64,000 nt of DNA from Andrena cerasifolii (lineage: Eukaryota; Arthropoda; Insecta; Hymenoptera; Andrenidae). The position numbers and the translations under genes are program-made. This document shows, one piece after another, positions 24,801-36,800 of this stretch (position 1 is the first letter of the stretch; each line of letters begins with the position of its first letter). Below the pieces are notes generated by a model. It ran no database searches, was not told the DNA's origin, and saw nothing but the letters and a program-made list of their open reading frames with translations. The stretch lies in NCBI RefSeq assembly GCF_050908995.1, contig NC_135125.1, positions 12,301,011-12,365,010 on the forward strand. Reading direction: 5' to 3'.

Positions 24801-27800
24801 GACAGAGGGAGTGTACCGTTGGTAGAACTTCCTTCTGTATCCTGACAACAATTTTAACAGCCACACTTATTCCAAGATTTTATCCAGAAGTATACTAAAC
24901 CCGGTACTTCATCCACGCTATAAAATCTCCGCAAACTTAACTCCTCGCTCGAGAATATTCTTAAAAGGCTGGCATCCCCCCCCACCAATGAAAGTTATCG
25001 GACATCGCCGTAAGGTGAAACATACTCACAGAGGAGAATCGAATCTTGTACAAATTTTCCCTAGTAACCTGCTGCACGTTATCCTGGAGTAGATAGGTTG
25101 CGACAATTGTCCTTTGCTTATAGTCAACGGAAGAATCTGTATGATTTTATTTCTATTATTGTCCAGTCGATAGCGCTATCTTATGTGACTTAAATAATAG
25201 TTAAGCTTTGCGGTAATCGAGTTTCGACAGAGTACTTGATGCTTAGTCTAGCATGAAATAACAGAAAACGAATGAACTTTGTTACCAAGCTACGACTCCG
25301 GCGTTATAAAGTTTACGCGCGTGCTGTGCAAACGGATACGTTTGCCCTTCTAAATTATAACATTTACTGAATATCAATTTTCTAAGATCGTCTATACAAA
25401 CCTGCATTCTTATGAGTTCTACCGGCAGTAACTCTATCACATCCAGTAAGGTCTCCAGCCATGCATGACAGATAACTTTAAATGTATATATACATGTTAA
25501 ATCGTGTAGAGTAACTCTGAATGCATGAAACTGTTTATATACGGGTTTAGCTAGCGATTCTAACGCCACGAGCAGAGAGAATTACTTTACCTGGATCACG
25601 ACTTTCGATCGAACTTAATATACTTTGAAGGAATGTTTGACTGAAGATACTGTGGCTGACAAGCTTCTGCTCTAATATCGTTTTGAATGTAGTCGAAGCT
25701 GCGAGGTGGAACTCCGTGGAGGCGTTGGCCAGCGACTGCTGCATTTTTGGCACCACGCGGGACATACATGTTTGAGTGTCTGCGACTAGGAGGTTCGGTA
25801 AATTATGTATGACACTGAGCTTTTGGAGTTCGTCGCCTCTCCTGGAATAATTACACAGCGCCGAGTAGAGAGACATAGAAAATTAATTATCACATATAAT
25901 ATACGGTAACATCTGCGCGGTATACTTCGAAAAGCATTATCGAAGTTTATATTATTAACAAAGAGGAGTATTCCGAGAATCAGAACCCATGCCGGTTAAC
26001 ATCGTTTTTCTATGAATTCCATTACTCAGCCAAGCTAAGATTCCTAGCCCGAGGCGCCATATATAGTGCTATTCGGTTTACGGAAACTATCTCGCGACTC
26101 TGCCTTTATTTTCCCTAAATGCACGCAACCTCCAAGGACGCGAGTAATCTTTACATAACGCATCCTTTTGGGGCACGAGACAGTGCATCGGTGCAATGTT
26201 TACACGCGAGTGCAGAGTTACGTTATAATAAACCGCGTAGACCCGACAATAGGATTCATTATTGCAACTGCCGCAACGAAAGGCGGAAGGAAAGAAACAG
26301 CCGACAATGCTGTCAAATGAATTCGAATAACCTACACCTTGAAGTCATAAGAGATCTCTAAATATAGTTATCCCTGCGGCATTGCTTACGAGTTACTCGT
26401 ACCGTGGAGTGTCATTTCTTACGAGTGGCTGTCTTTAAAGGACCTATAATTAGCGACGGTTGAACGACAGGACTGTGCACTCCTTGAACGACGCCTGGTT
26501 ATATTTAGGAGCCGTGCATGGGTTCGCGCGAGAGGGGCAGAGCCGAGGGGAGGGGAAAGGAGGCCCGATCACGAATACGCACGCGATTTTCCGAGTGAGA
26601 ACTGTTCGGCTACTCACGGGTCCAGTGAACACTCGTAGGGGCTTTTATCTTCGTCTTGTAACATTTTCGAGGCTCATCTTATTCAACGGTATCACTGGGC
26701 AGCAGTTACGGCGGCCGAGAGGTTCGGTTACGGTGCGTGGTTACGACGATGCACGCGTACGCACTCTCATCGTGCACTTGACGCAAGAAAAACAACACGA
26801 CGGGACGCGGATGACAACTAAACTGGGCTCCGACTCCAAGGTATCGATTATGCCTGACTGGTGGTACGAGGCGGCGGGCGCGCACGAACACGGTCGGAAG
26901 CGGCCGAGCGCGACCCACGCTACGACGCCCCTCCAGCGGAGCACACGTAACACTGCGCCGCGCGACGCGCGTAATACAATGGGACGATGCGTCGATCGAG
27001 TGTCGATGTTGTGTAATCACTAATCAACGGACCGATGCAATCACTTTTCGAGTCTCACGCGACCATGCTGTATTGGTTCGGGGTGTGCCGTTTGCACATT
27101 TCTAAAAAAAAAAATACTGCTCGTAATCGCGATGATGATGTTAGTCCGTCCGTCGCGCAGCCTCCTCACCGATTTTCAAATTCGATCGAGATCGCGACGC
27201 CACTGTTCGATTTGAAACAGTGCAGTCAGGTGGTGGAATTTCCTTTTCCTAATTACTAGTATCATCGTTTATAGAATCTCAAGGTCGTCGATGGTTCCCT
27301 GACCTTGAACTCTCGGAAGATTTTTACGCATCCTTGAAAATCAAACGTTTCTTCAGCTTAAACTTGTTTGCTATTACAAAACAGTACGCACGAGTGCCAA
27401 TTAGCGATTCGATAACAGTTAACGCGGCGTTGTAGAAAATTAATTGATCGCGCGACAGCCTTGATACGATGATCGCGTGAGGATTACGTAGTTCAATTCA
27501 AGGCTCCGCGCGGCGATTTGTTGGAGCAGTATGCGCGAAATTACTATTATTACGAGGCCTCGGGGATACACGCCGGTCCTGCGGAGACCGTGCAAACTAC
27601 CGGATGTTCGTACCGGTTTTCGCTTTCAGCGAAAGCGAACTGCTCTATCGGAGTCGGTATCGATGCAGATGCTGGAAGCATGCTCTCTCCCCGCGTGCAC
27701 CGTACTTATTCACTTACGTCAGAAGATGAATCGCTCTGTCAATGGGCCGCTTCTCCAAATTAACGTCAAGCGTGTGCTTTCTCAGTTGCTCCGCGGTCTA

Positions 27801-27935
27801 AGGACGTATTGTGTTATGAATCGATCGGTGAAAAGGGGAACGCGGTACTTGTAAGAAGGCGAGTGTCGGTGCACGTACTCTCAAATCGGGCATAGGCCTG
27901 TCTAATTGTAGGCTAGCGAATTCGTCGTAGTCCAT
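20492..27935 (-). CDS. PPP4R4: PP4 regulatory subunit 4-like HEAT protein
   Basis: Model (- strand exons, 5' to 3'): 27879-27935 (tentative first exon), a missing exon, then 25591-25841, 25402-25475, 25030-25136, 24612-24841, 24356-24478, 24176-24282, 23904-24095, 23413-23826, 22889-23335, 22743-22817, 22579-22621, 22468-22487, 22337-22382, 20492-21867. Phases agree at every junction from 25841 onward. The product is over 1160 residues, longer than vertebrate PPP4R4 (about 870). Landmarks that match that family as I know it include SVIHNLP, AWLETLLDVIELLP, SKGQLSQ, SLCQDV, CAFNLPAMFIFV, LLKDESEEVL and DPVANIRMK. It is a HEAT-repeat scaffold; PPP4R4 binds the catalytic subunit of protein phosphatase 4 in the cytosol in mammals. 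It is transcribed toward Dok-7 and away from ARHGAP20's 3' end, on the same strand as ARHGAP20. Confidence 0.88.
22337..22817 (-). CDS. PPP4R4: PPP4R4 small linker exons
   Basis: Four small exons (22743-22817, 22579-22621, 22468-22487, 22337-22382) read KFSKQDAEDVRKLDEEERLF, then GMVDGDEGLLILQEKA, RHSHNRK and MLWDLPAKLVKHQKR. The donor after GGAATG at 22742 (GTGGGT) is chosen over a GT at 22699, because only this choice keeps frame through all four exons into the terminal exon. The acidic, helical character fits the segment after the HEAT core in PPP4R4. Confidence 0.78.
22889..25841 (-). CDS. PPP4R4: PPP4R4 HEAT-repeat core exons
   Basis: Nine exons carry the helical HEAT core. Introns are short (62-265 bases) with clear GTAAGT, GTAAGA, GTTTGT, GTGAGT and GTATGC donors. 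The choice of frame in the 25030-25136 exon is fixed by the family motif SKGQLSQ and by its 2-base carry into IQKEVLPTVHSLCQDV. The 24283-24355 intron is needed because the upstream frame hits a stop, and removing it restores KCLLPTEKTW in phase. The block's first base (25841) is the third base of a codon, so an upstream exon supplying two bases is required. Confidence 0.88.
25842..27878 (-). other. Presumed PPP4R4 5' intron
   Basis: No exon was identified here although one is expected. The region contains GC-rich DNA (26500-27000) and a perfect 9-bp hairpin, TTCGCTTTC at 27619-27627 with GAAAGCGAA at 27631-27639. Confidence 0.4.
27879..27935 (-). CDS. PPP4R4: Tentative PPP4R4 first coding exon
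   Basis: An ATG at 27935-27933 opens MDYDEFASLQLDRPMPDLR, followed by a GTACGT donor at 27878. The acidic start and the RP.PDLR ending resemble the start of PPP4R4 proteins. An exon of roughly 80 bases that should link it to 25841 (phase 0 to phase 2) was not found, so the assignment is provisional. Confidence 0.45.
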
Positions 27936-29689
27936 GGTTGATCGGCGAACTATAACCCTGCCGATTCGAGAGAATTTGGCGAGAGAACGGGGGGAGCGCG
28001 TGTTCGGGATGTGTGCGAGCGGTAGCAAAAACACGATCTCAAAAATGCCCGCTGAAAATTCCGTGCGCGTGCACCGCTCGCGAGATGATCATACGTTGCA
28101 GGGCACGAGAAATGAATGCCGATAGAAGTGGTCTTGAAACACAGGCGACTCTGTATAAAATACGAAATATATTTAACTTTCATAGCATGTCGTATAATTT
28201 AGATAAGTATACATACCTTACGGGCGTTGCATAGGTGTATCGTGTTTATACGTTTAGCGGTATATATATATAATATATATATATATATAAAAAAAGATTA
28301 CAGTTTACAATTAATATATACAGAGAACGAAAAGTTTGGATCTATTTAAAACGCTTCCGGTGTATCTTATCGCCTTAAGATAAATCGCCTTCGCATTCCG
28401 TATGCGAAGCACTCTACCATTTATATGTTCTAAAAGTTTAAAAAGAAGGAGAAATGAAAATGATAATTATAATTAACAGACAGAAAGAGAGAGAGAGAGA
28501 GAGATATAGACAGAGAACGAGTTATTAATTGTCATGTTTATTCCGCGCGGCCAACCAATTTCCGGTTAGAAATTAAGAGGGGAAGACGAAGTCGCTTATA
28601 CACGGGGTGTAAAGGAAGTAATGGTCATGGATTTCCAGTATGGAATTTACGTACTTCTTAAAAGCTATTAAAAAGCTTCACTTTGGCCTTGAAATGGAAA
28701 TGTTTCCTTTATTTCTGCGCACTCTACTCGATAGTAGAATCGAAGATTCAGTGGAAACTGATACCTCGTGACGTATCATTAGGATACAACCATTACTTTC
28801 CCTTTACGCTCTGTATGAAGCGGGAGGAATACCTGATAAAACGCGACAGGACACGGCGCGACGGTGTCTTGTTGATTCGAAACGAGTTCTGCTACGATCT
28901 CGAACTCGCGGGACATTTCGACGGCTACGTGGACGTATTTAAAGATGATCGCGAGAGACGGCGACGAATGGGGAAAGGGATATCTCCTCTCTCGGTGCGG
29001 CTGCAATAAAATTTGCATTTTATTAGCGGGGGATTCGTTCCGCGGATATTATCGATACGTCTCTAGACTCTACAACATTCGGGCAGCATTCGCTCCAACA
29101 TCCACGAACACCCACCATTCTCTCCTCTTCTTATTTGTCCTCTCAGCACGACGCGCACCTCACACGCAATTCCACACAAAATTTTTACAACTGTTCCTCG
29201 CCTATGAAAAGAACCACGAATAATATCATTTTCTCGACGTAAGTCTTGTCCGCTACAGTCTATATGTACTTAACAGTAATAACATCTCTATAATGAACGT
29301 CTAATTAGAAAAGAGAAATACCTATGACTTAAGGCTCGTGGAAGCACCCTGAATCACTGTGTAACAGTCAAGCCTACCGCTAAGAATCGCTAAGAGGCGC
29401 TGAGGATCGCCAAGGATCGCCGACAATCCGCAGCGCGCATTGACTTTTATCGTTGACCGTCTTCAACATCCATATCATCCGCCTATATTCATTCCTCGAG
29501 GGCGATGTAAAATTTTACATACATAATATCGTACATTGGCTACCGTCTCTGGGATATCGTGCGTTCCAGTTTGGACTAGTTTCAGTCGTGGCGAGATCAC
29601 ATCTACACGAGCCAACGTGCGTCCGTGGTCTCGGGGCCCGCGACTTTCGGGACTCTTTGCTTCGGCCGAGGTGTACGGAGGTGGGCTGG
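27936..29689. other. PPP4R4 upstream region and ARHGAP20 3' flank
   Basis: No coding exon is recognisable. There is a TA-rich run at 28260-28290 and a GA run at 28485-28505. PPP4R4's promoter should lie near 28000 and ARHGAP20's polyadenylation site somewhere here. Confidence 0.45.
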
Positions 29690-30879
29690 TCAAACGTAGC
29701 TTTCGTCATCGACGACGGACCTTCCGTATCCTAAGTGTCTCGCGGTCACCGAGGCACGCGGCTGAGGGGGTGGGCGATAGGGAGGCGGCGGCGGGAGAGA
29801 CCTTGACCTTCCGGCTACCTTGTGCCTGTCCTCCAGGTTCATGTGCACCGGCGGAAGATGCCTCAGCCTAGGTGGCAACGGTGGCGGTGTATCTGGCCAC
29901 GTGCTCTCCTCCTCCTCGTCCTCGTCGCCGTACAGATCGATCGCCTCCGCCTGCTTGAACGAGTACAGATCGTTCCTCTCCCTCGAGCCGTACATCTCCC
30001 CCGTTCTGTCCCTGTTCCCATAGATACTGCTCTCAGATTCGTATCTGCCTGCGCGCGTCGTCTCTTTGTTCACGTAGATCTCGCTCTTCACCTTCTTGAA
30101 TTCGTACAGATCGCTGCCCGAATGGTAGCTACCGTTCTGCGAGACCGGCGAGTCTCGGTTCACGTACACCTCCGACTTGACCTTCTTGAACTCGCAGAAC
30201 CTCTCCTTCTTGAACTCGTATCGGTCGCTGGACGACAAGGACGCGTCGCCGGACAGGTCCTGCTCCGAATTGTGAATCGAGACACGCTCCGTGCAGATGT
30301 CCTGCTGCGAGGCCCTCTCGTACTCGGACCTGAGCTCGCGCGATATGTCCAGCTGCGAGCTCCTGTAAATGTCCTTGCAGTTCTCCACGTTCTCCTTCAT
30401 CGAGTCCTGCCTCAGGTATTCCCTAGCGTAGATGTCTTTCTCGTCGAACCTCTCTTTGCGCAGCTGATCATGCTCCTCCAGCTTGGTCCGCGGCGTCCTC
30501 TTCAGCTGCGCCCTCAGCCAGTCTTGCCGCTGGAAGTTCGGATTCGGATTCGGGTAACCGGCGTTCCCCTTCTCGTCCCTGAAGCCACCGTGCTCCGCGC
30601 TGCTCGAGTGATGATTGCCCGCGGTGTAGCCGTTCATTCTCTCCTCCCATCCCCTGTAGACGCGGATGTACGACTTGCTGGTGGGCTTGTCCTCTTTGAC
30701 CAGGGCCTTGTCGAAGCTCGACGACGAGGCGTTCACCGCGGAATCCTCGGAGCCCACCGGTGATTCTGGAATGAACAGCTGACAGTCCGACAGGGTCAGG
30801 CCGGAGTCTCTGGACAGAGACATGTGGTCCTTGCGCGGTGGTTCCGTCAGGTCCAGGCTGTCCAGGGAAAGCCCACCTG
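29690..30879 (-). CDS. ARHGAP20: ARHGAP20 last exon: YEFKK-rich tail
   Basis: The 396-residue tail has repeated tyrosine motifs (DRYEFKK, CEFKKVKSEVYVN, DLYEFKKVKSEIYVN, DLYSFKQ) and ends with proline-rich stretches (DTPPPLPPRLRHLPP, SLPPPPPYRPPPQP) suited to SH3 binding. The stop is at 29692-29690 after VVDDESYV. I do not know this tail from vertebrate ARHGAP20. Confidence 0.85.
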
Positions 30880-33800
30880 CTGCAACCACAGACATTCCTC
30901 AGTGGACCAAGCAAAACGACATCTGACGGAGCGTCGGCCGGTGAGATAGCGCTAAGTTACTCACAGTGAAGGCTATCGGTGCTCTCCTCGGCCCCGCTGT
31001 CGCTGCGCTCTTCCCCGAGCAGCTGCGTCACGCCTTCGCCGAATAAAACCTCGCAGTGACGGATCAGCATCTCCGTCAGCGTGGGGATCGCCCTGCTCTG
31101 GTTCACCGACGGATTCGGCGACCAGAGCAAGCTGGGCCCGCAGCACACGCCGAGATTACTGGCGCACATCAGGTTGTGCTTCGACCTGCGCGCCACGTGG
31201 TACAGCACGCATATAAGATGCGACAGCAGAGTGTAATTCGCTTTAGGCAATCTATCTAAAATACTGAAAAAAAAAGAACACCATCGTTCGTTAGCTACCG
31301 TGATAATGATACATGCACGCGGAGTGCTCGACGCGAGAACAGAGTGAATGCTTACTTCTTAACGATTTGAATAGGATTTGGCGTGTCCAAGCTATCCATC
31401 CACAGAGGGAAGAGGTGAGAGGTGAGCAGAGGGTCCGGCAGCGATCGAAGAAAGTCCTTGAGCAGAGCTGCTACAGCTATGATCGGCGCATCCTCCAGGC
31501 AACTGGGATCGCTGGTCGACTCGATCTGATCTCTAAGCTCCCGGACGATCCTGACGTTCGCCGATTTCCTGAAAATCCCCTGCGTGAACGGGCCCTTGGC
31601 GAACAGCTGCTGCAGCATCACCAGCACGGGTTTCGGCAGCCCGTTCTCGTCTAGCCTGGACAGGTTGACGCCGAACAGGCTCGGGTTCAGCGAGAGGGAC
31701 CGCCTCAGCAGCCCAGTGATCTTCGATTTGTTTTTCTTCACCGGGGACTTGGGCACGGGCCTGAGGATGAAGTGGCACGTGTCGTGGCCGCTTTTGTTGC
31801 AGTGCTCCAGGTCGAAGCCCTCCTCCGCGGACAGGGTGTGCCGTAGGTTCGACAGCTTCACGGCGAACGGCCTCTCGTGGCCTATCAGAGGGTACGGCGA
31901 CTCGTCCGCGGACGTCCTGGCCCACAGTTGAAACTGCCCCTGAAGGTCCAACAGCCGCGTGGCCAGATTCACGCAGGCTGCTGCCGTCATCTCGGATCCC
32001 ACCATTATGGTTTTACACTGTAATCATTAGAACGCGGATGTAGCTCGCGAACGACGCTTCTTCCTGGGGATATCTTCAGAAACAATCGATTTCACCGATG
32101 AAACCTGTGGTCACTCTATAAATTCGACAAACGGTGCTGGAGCTAACAGAGAATGTTAGTTACGACGAAGATGTACGTGCAAGAGTAAAGGCACTTGGTG
32201 TCTCTTCGATAGCCAGGTGTATTTAAAGTATTTAAACGCAACTCTGGCCGATATAATGAACGTCGTCGCGCGGAGGGAACACGAGCGTCAATAAAGCCCG
32301 CGAGATAGAAGGGGTCTCTCTTTAGCGGGAAGCGACGATCCACTCGACGTTGACGTCAATGATATAAAAGGGGCATGCATCTCGACGAAGAATGCCTCCA
32401 GGAAGGTCGAGTGATCGAACCCTCCCCCTTGCTCCTCGCGCGAAGAATGGACCGCGAAGGCGTGACCGCGTGTATCTCAGCTTCAGAGGGGGGTGGCGGA
32501 TGGGTGCACTTACGTATTCCGTGTTCGTGTCACTGTCGTGATACACGACTTGAATGTTCGTGTCCGGCGGCTCCTTCATACTCTCCTCTCGTACCAGCTC
32601 GGTCAGACGTCCCCACCAGAGATCCCTGGCTGCAGCAGTCCTGGAAGAAAGAAGCGAACGCTGTGATGCGCCACGATAAAACGAAGCCTCCGGTTAATAC
32701 GACGGTACCCCCGTTGCCCCTCGGGGTATCGTCCACGCGACTTTACGGCGTCGTTCTGAAAGAGAGCCCCGTGTAGGGCCGTCGAAATCGCCGCGATTAC
32801 GATGCTCGCCGGGCATAAAGACGCTTAAAACGAAGGGGTGGAATGTGTTGTTTAAGGCACCAGGAAAGCTACGTACATGAAAGTGGCGACGACGTTCGTG
32901 GTGGGCCAGCCGAGGACGAAGCTGGTTTCTTGGGACTTGCTCGTCTCGGCTACGTCCTCTATGTGGCCAGCGGTGAGCCAGAGCTCGCTCATCCTCACGG
33001 ACTGCTTCAGCTTGAAGTTACCCCCGCTTCGGGCCTTCGCTATGAGCAGCAGGTCGGAGAACAGGAAGAGGTGTCTCTCCTGCGCCTGCACCCCCTGCGA
33101 ACCAAACAATCCTTCCTATGTAACGAACTTGCCTTACGATGATCTCCTGTCACTCTACGAATCGCTTATGGACTCGTCTGTTCATTTACCGTGGTGAACT
33201 GCACCGGAGTTTCCAGTAGGAACGTCCTCGGCGGAGATTTCGGGACTGGCGAGTTGTTGGACACGTTCAGCGACTTCTGCGACAGCACTCTCGTCAGCCT
33301 TCCGGGGTTCCCGCCGCTCCTCTTGCGGATCAGACTCTTCATTTTCTGGAATTACACGAATCACATTCCCTGGATGATGCACGGAGAGTTAAATCAAGCT
33401 ACGCGGCCAATTTAACAGCCCCTGTTGTGCAGGCTGCTCGTGTCAAGTTGAACAACCTTCGAGCTCGAGCACGCCTTTGCAATCAATGTACCACTGTGAT
33501 CCGCGAATAGGAAGTCAGCGTTACGGTTCCGCGAAGAAGTATAATGAAGTTCCTGACGCGACAGAGCCACTGCATGGATTGCGCTTTCCGACGTGGCCGG
33601 AGCCTCCCGCGAAACACACACGCGACGATTCGTTATTAGGATTCGAAACGAGGCTATCGGGATCCCCCGGGACAAGAGATTAGCATTAAATTATCCGCGC
33701 GGTTAGCTCGAGGCGCGCTCCTCCGCCCAGTTACCGTCGCTGCTCAAGGGGTCACAAAGTAACGACCAATTTTGATGCGAGGATCTAGCACATAAATTAC

Positions 33801-36800
33801 TATCATCCTCTCGCAGCGGGCGGCTAATAACTGGACGCCAACGTGCCAAGTCGTGTTAACTTTCGGCTGACTTAACAGCATTATTCCACTGAATTTGTTC
33901 GGCAATGTTTTCACGCGCGAATTAGTTTACAATTCGAACCGTAGTATCCGTGAAATAATAGCTACAGCTATCAGAGGCTTGAATTTAAGGAGACCCTCTG
34001 GTCTAGAGCCTAAAAAATAGGTCATCTTTAGGAATTAATTAAAGGAAAACTACTATATATAATTTCATGCGACTTTTTGCATTGTATTAAGGATATATTA
34101 GATTATAGAAATATATTTTTTGATTTATAATTAATCAGTGCAGACGGCACTGGGGAGTCGTTAAAGTCAAGGCGTCAAAAAATTGATCCAAATCGGTGGG
34201 ACCTGTATCTCCAAAAGTCAAATCCGATTCGATTAAAATTTCTGTTGTTTTGAAGAATATACTTCTGGCTAGGGGGGAAACCAGAAAAAAATACAAACAT
34301 GACATTTTTTTAGAAAATAACGATACTTGAAGTTTGAAATCACTTTTCCCAATATTTTTCATCCTTTCAACGCCTTTGAAAATTATAAATTTTCAATGTT
34401 TTGTATTTTTTCTGGCATCCCCCATAGCCAAAAGTATATTCTCCAAAATAAAAAAATTTCAATCGAATAGGATAATAACTTTTGGAAATCCAGGTCCCAC
34501 TGTTCTGACAACACTGTTTCGAGAAAAACGCGTTTAAAGTTTTATATGGGCGCCGAGTGGCCGGTTGTCGCCCATTCATTTGCCGCTACTCAAATGCCTA
34601 TAACTTCGTGAATTTTACGAATTTCAACAAACCCTTTTACACACGTGTTCCTAAAAGTTTGAACATTCGAAAAATGAAATAAAAAAATCGACTTTTAGAC
34701 CGGAAGGTCCCCTTAAGACAGTCTGCCGAGCCTATACGATTTCCCTGATGCAGTTCTAGCCCGCCTCGTTATTTTCCCGTGGCATCCATTGACGTCAAGA
34801 GCCACGGGTGGTATAACAGTTACGGCTGACAAATAACGCTACCAAATATAGCAAGAGGGTCCGAGGGACCCATGAAACACGAAATTACAAGCAACAGGAC
34901 AGGCTGATTAACATACTTCGCTTTGACGCGAGCCGGCGTATTAGAGCGGAGGGCCTTCTCTCTCTAGTAATCCGCCTGGCTCTTTCCTCTTACGAAATCG
35001 ATGATCTCCCGGTGCTCTTCACCCAGAGCTAGAGCTCTTACCAACTATCGAGGCACGCGTGACACGCGCTGTCCCGCGCTGGACGCGCAGATACGAGTTT
35101 CTTCGCGTATCGTATGCTAATGAAAGCCGCGGAAACCAAGGCGACGCGCTGATGACTCTCGCGATTCGAGGAAACGTTCAATCATCGGCCGCGAGCAGAT
35201 ACTCGACTTTGGTGCGCGCAACGTGACCGGGGAACACGGAGGAACGCGAGAGGCAGACACTCGATCCACCTAATGATCCCCGCTCTTCTTACAACTCTTA
35301 CGCTCGATATGCAGATCCGCGTGTATAAGTATTCGGAACGATGACTCCTCGGGGCGACGTCGCGGGCTCGAAAATTCATATCGCTAATGCAATAAAGGCA
35401 GATCGCCTCCAGGGGCTCGGGACAGCCTCGACTTCCGGGTGCAGAGTGTAACGCACACTCTCGTTTAACTCCGCGCTGCCACGCGTTTACGTTCTTCAGG
35501 GTTTCGTATATTGCGCCAGCGGATAAAGCGGGATATTGTCACGGGGGACAGTGTCCAGCGAGACGCGTGAGAAACGCCGGCGCGAATCGCACGCGAATCG
35601 CCACGCTTTCCACGGTTGCGAGGGAAACATGCTCTCTCGCGCGAGTGCGTGAGAATCGTCGAAACGCAACGCTTATCTCCTCTCGCTCACGGTTGATGCG
35701 CTCGCACAGGAAGCGCCGTATTTATGGAGATTTTGCCGCGCAACCGTGGAGCAAACGAGAGTTCTCGCGGCACTTAAGGCTGGTGGAAGTTGACGGAGGG
35801 AAGTAACATACCGTGGTGAGGACATCTCGCTCGTGCAGCCGCAGGTTGTCGCCAGGGAACAGCTCCTGGATGCGATGGAGATCGCCCTCGAGCTGGCCGC
35901 GCTGGAGAACCGCGCCGCTGCCGACGCTCCCGTTTCCGTTCTCCACCAGGTTCCTCGCTTCCTGGCCCAGGTACCTCTCGTATTCGGCCAGCCTCTGGAC
36001 CTGCGAACATTCCGAGAAAATCTCCCGTTAGATCCAAGCAATTCAGAGAATTTTTCCTACAGAGATATATATCCTGCCTCTCTCGATCGTTTACAGTGGA
36101 ATCATGAAGGAACAATATTTCTCCACTTCAACGACCGCACCGCGGAGAATCGATGACTTTTGCGCAAGCACGCCGAGTTTCTCTATGGAGCCGCAATTAC
36201 GATAATGTGGAGTTCGCGGGTCGGTTGCGAAAGTGGCAGAAAGAAGCCGTTGGGAAACTGCGGGAGCGTTTCCCTAGGAATCGACACGCGAAAATTAGGC
36301 GCGATGTAGTTGGTTGGGTTGTTGGCAGGCGATACCGCGATCGAGAGGAGGCACAGATTCATTCCGTTTCTTTTCAGCGTGGAATGGCGCAGGTAATTAT
36401 TATCAACGACGCGTCCAGGTGAGTTATGCAAATAAGCCGTGGCGAGTCATCATTCAAGCACTCGAGCTGCTCGTTCCACCGGCAGATCGATCGTCTCGGT
36501 TAGGAGCAGTTGATTCACTGGTTAATTGTTGCTGTGCTTCGAAACTCGGAGGGAACGCCGTCCCGCGTGTGATTAAGTTCACGAGACCGCCGCACCTGTT
36601 ACGAATCTACCGCTAAAGAGACTATATCGAATGTATAAACATATAAATAACCAGCTATGCCACTGCCGGTCGCGCGAGCCTCTCGAGTTCCGTGCCAAGA
36701 GGCGGAACACAATTATATCCGGGGGGTCGATTTCGTCCGACCAGCGTGAGACATCGACTGAAATATCAGGGCGAGCTGCGATTTCCCTGGGAGCTTGCGC

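Noticed and set aside
26460..26632. Possible PPP4R4 second exon reading QASFKECTVLS
   Set aside because: The similarity to the expected segment is weak and the following GTTC is a poor donor.
29822..30763. 313-codon + strand frame opposite the ARHGAP20 tail
   Set aside because: It is the complement of the repetitive coding tail and has a leucine/valine/arginine-biased composition without motifs.
34135..34537. Two similar small proteins on opposite strands
   Set aside because: They mirror each other because they lie on the arms of a fold-back element.
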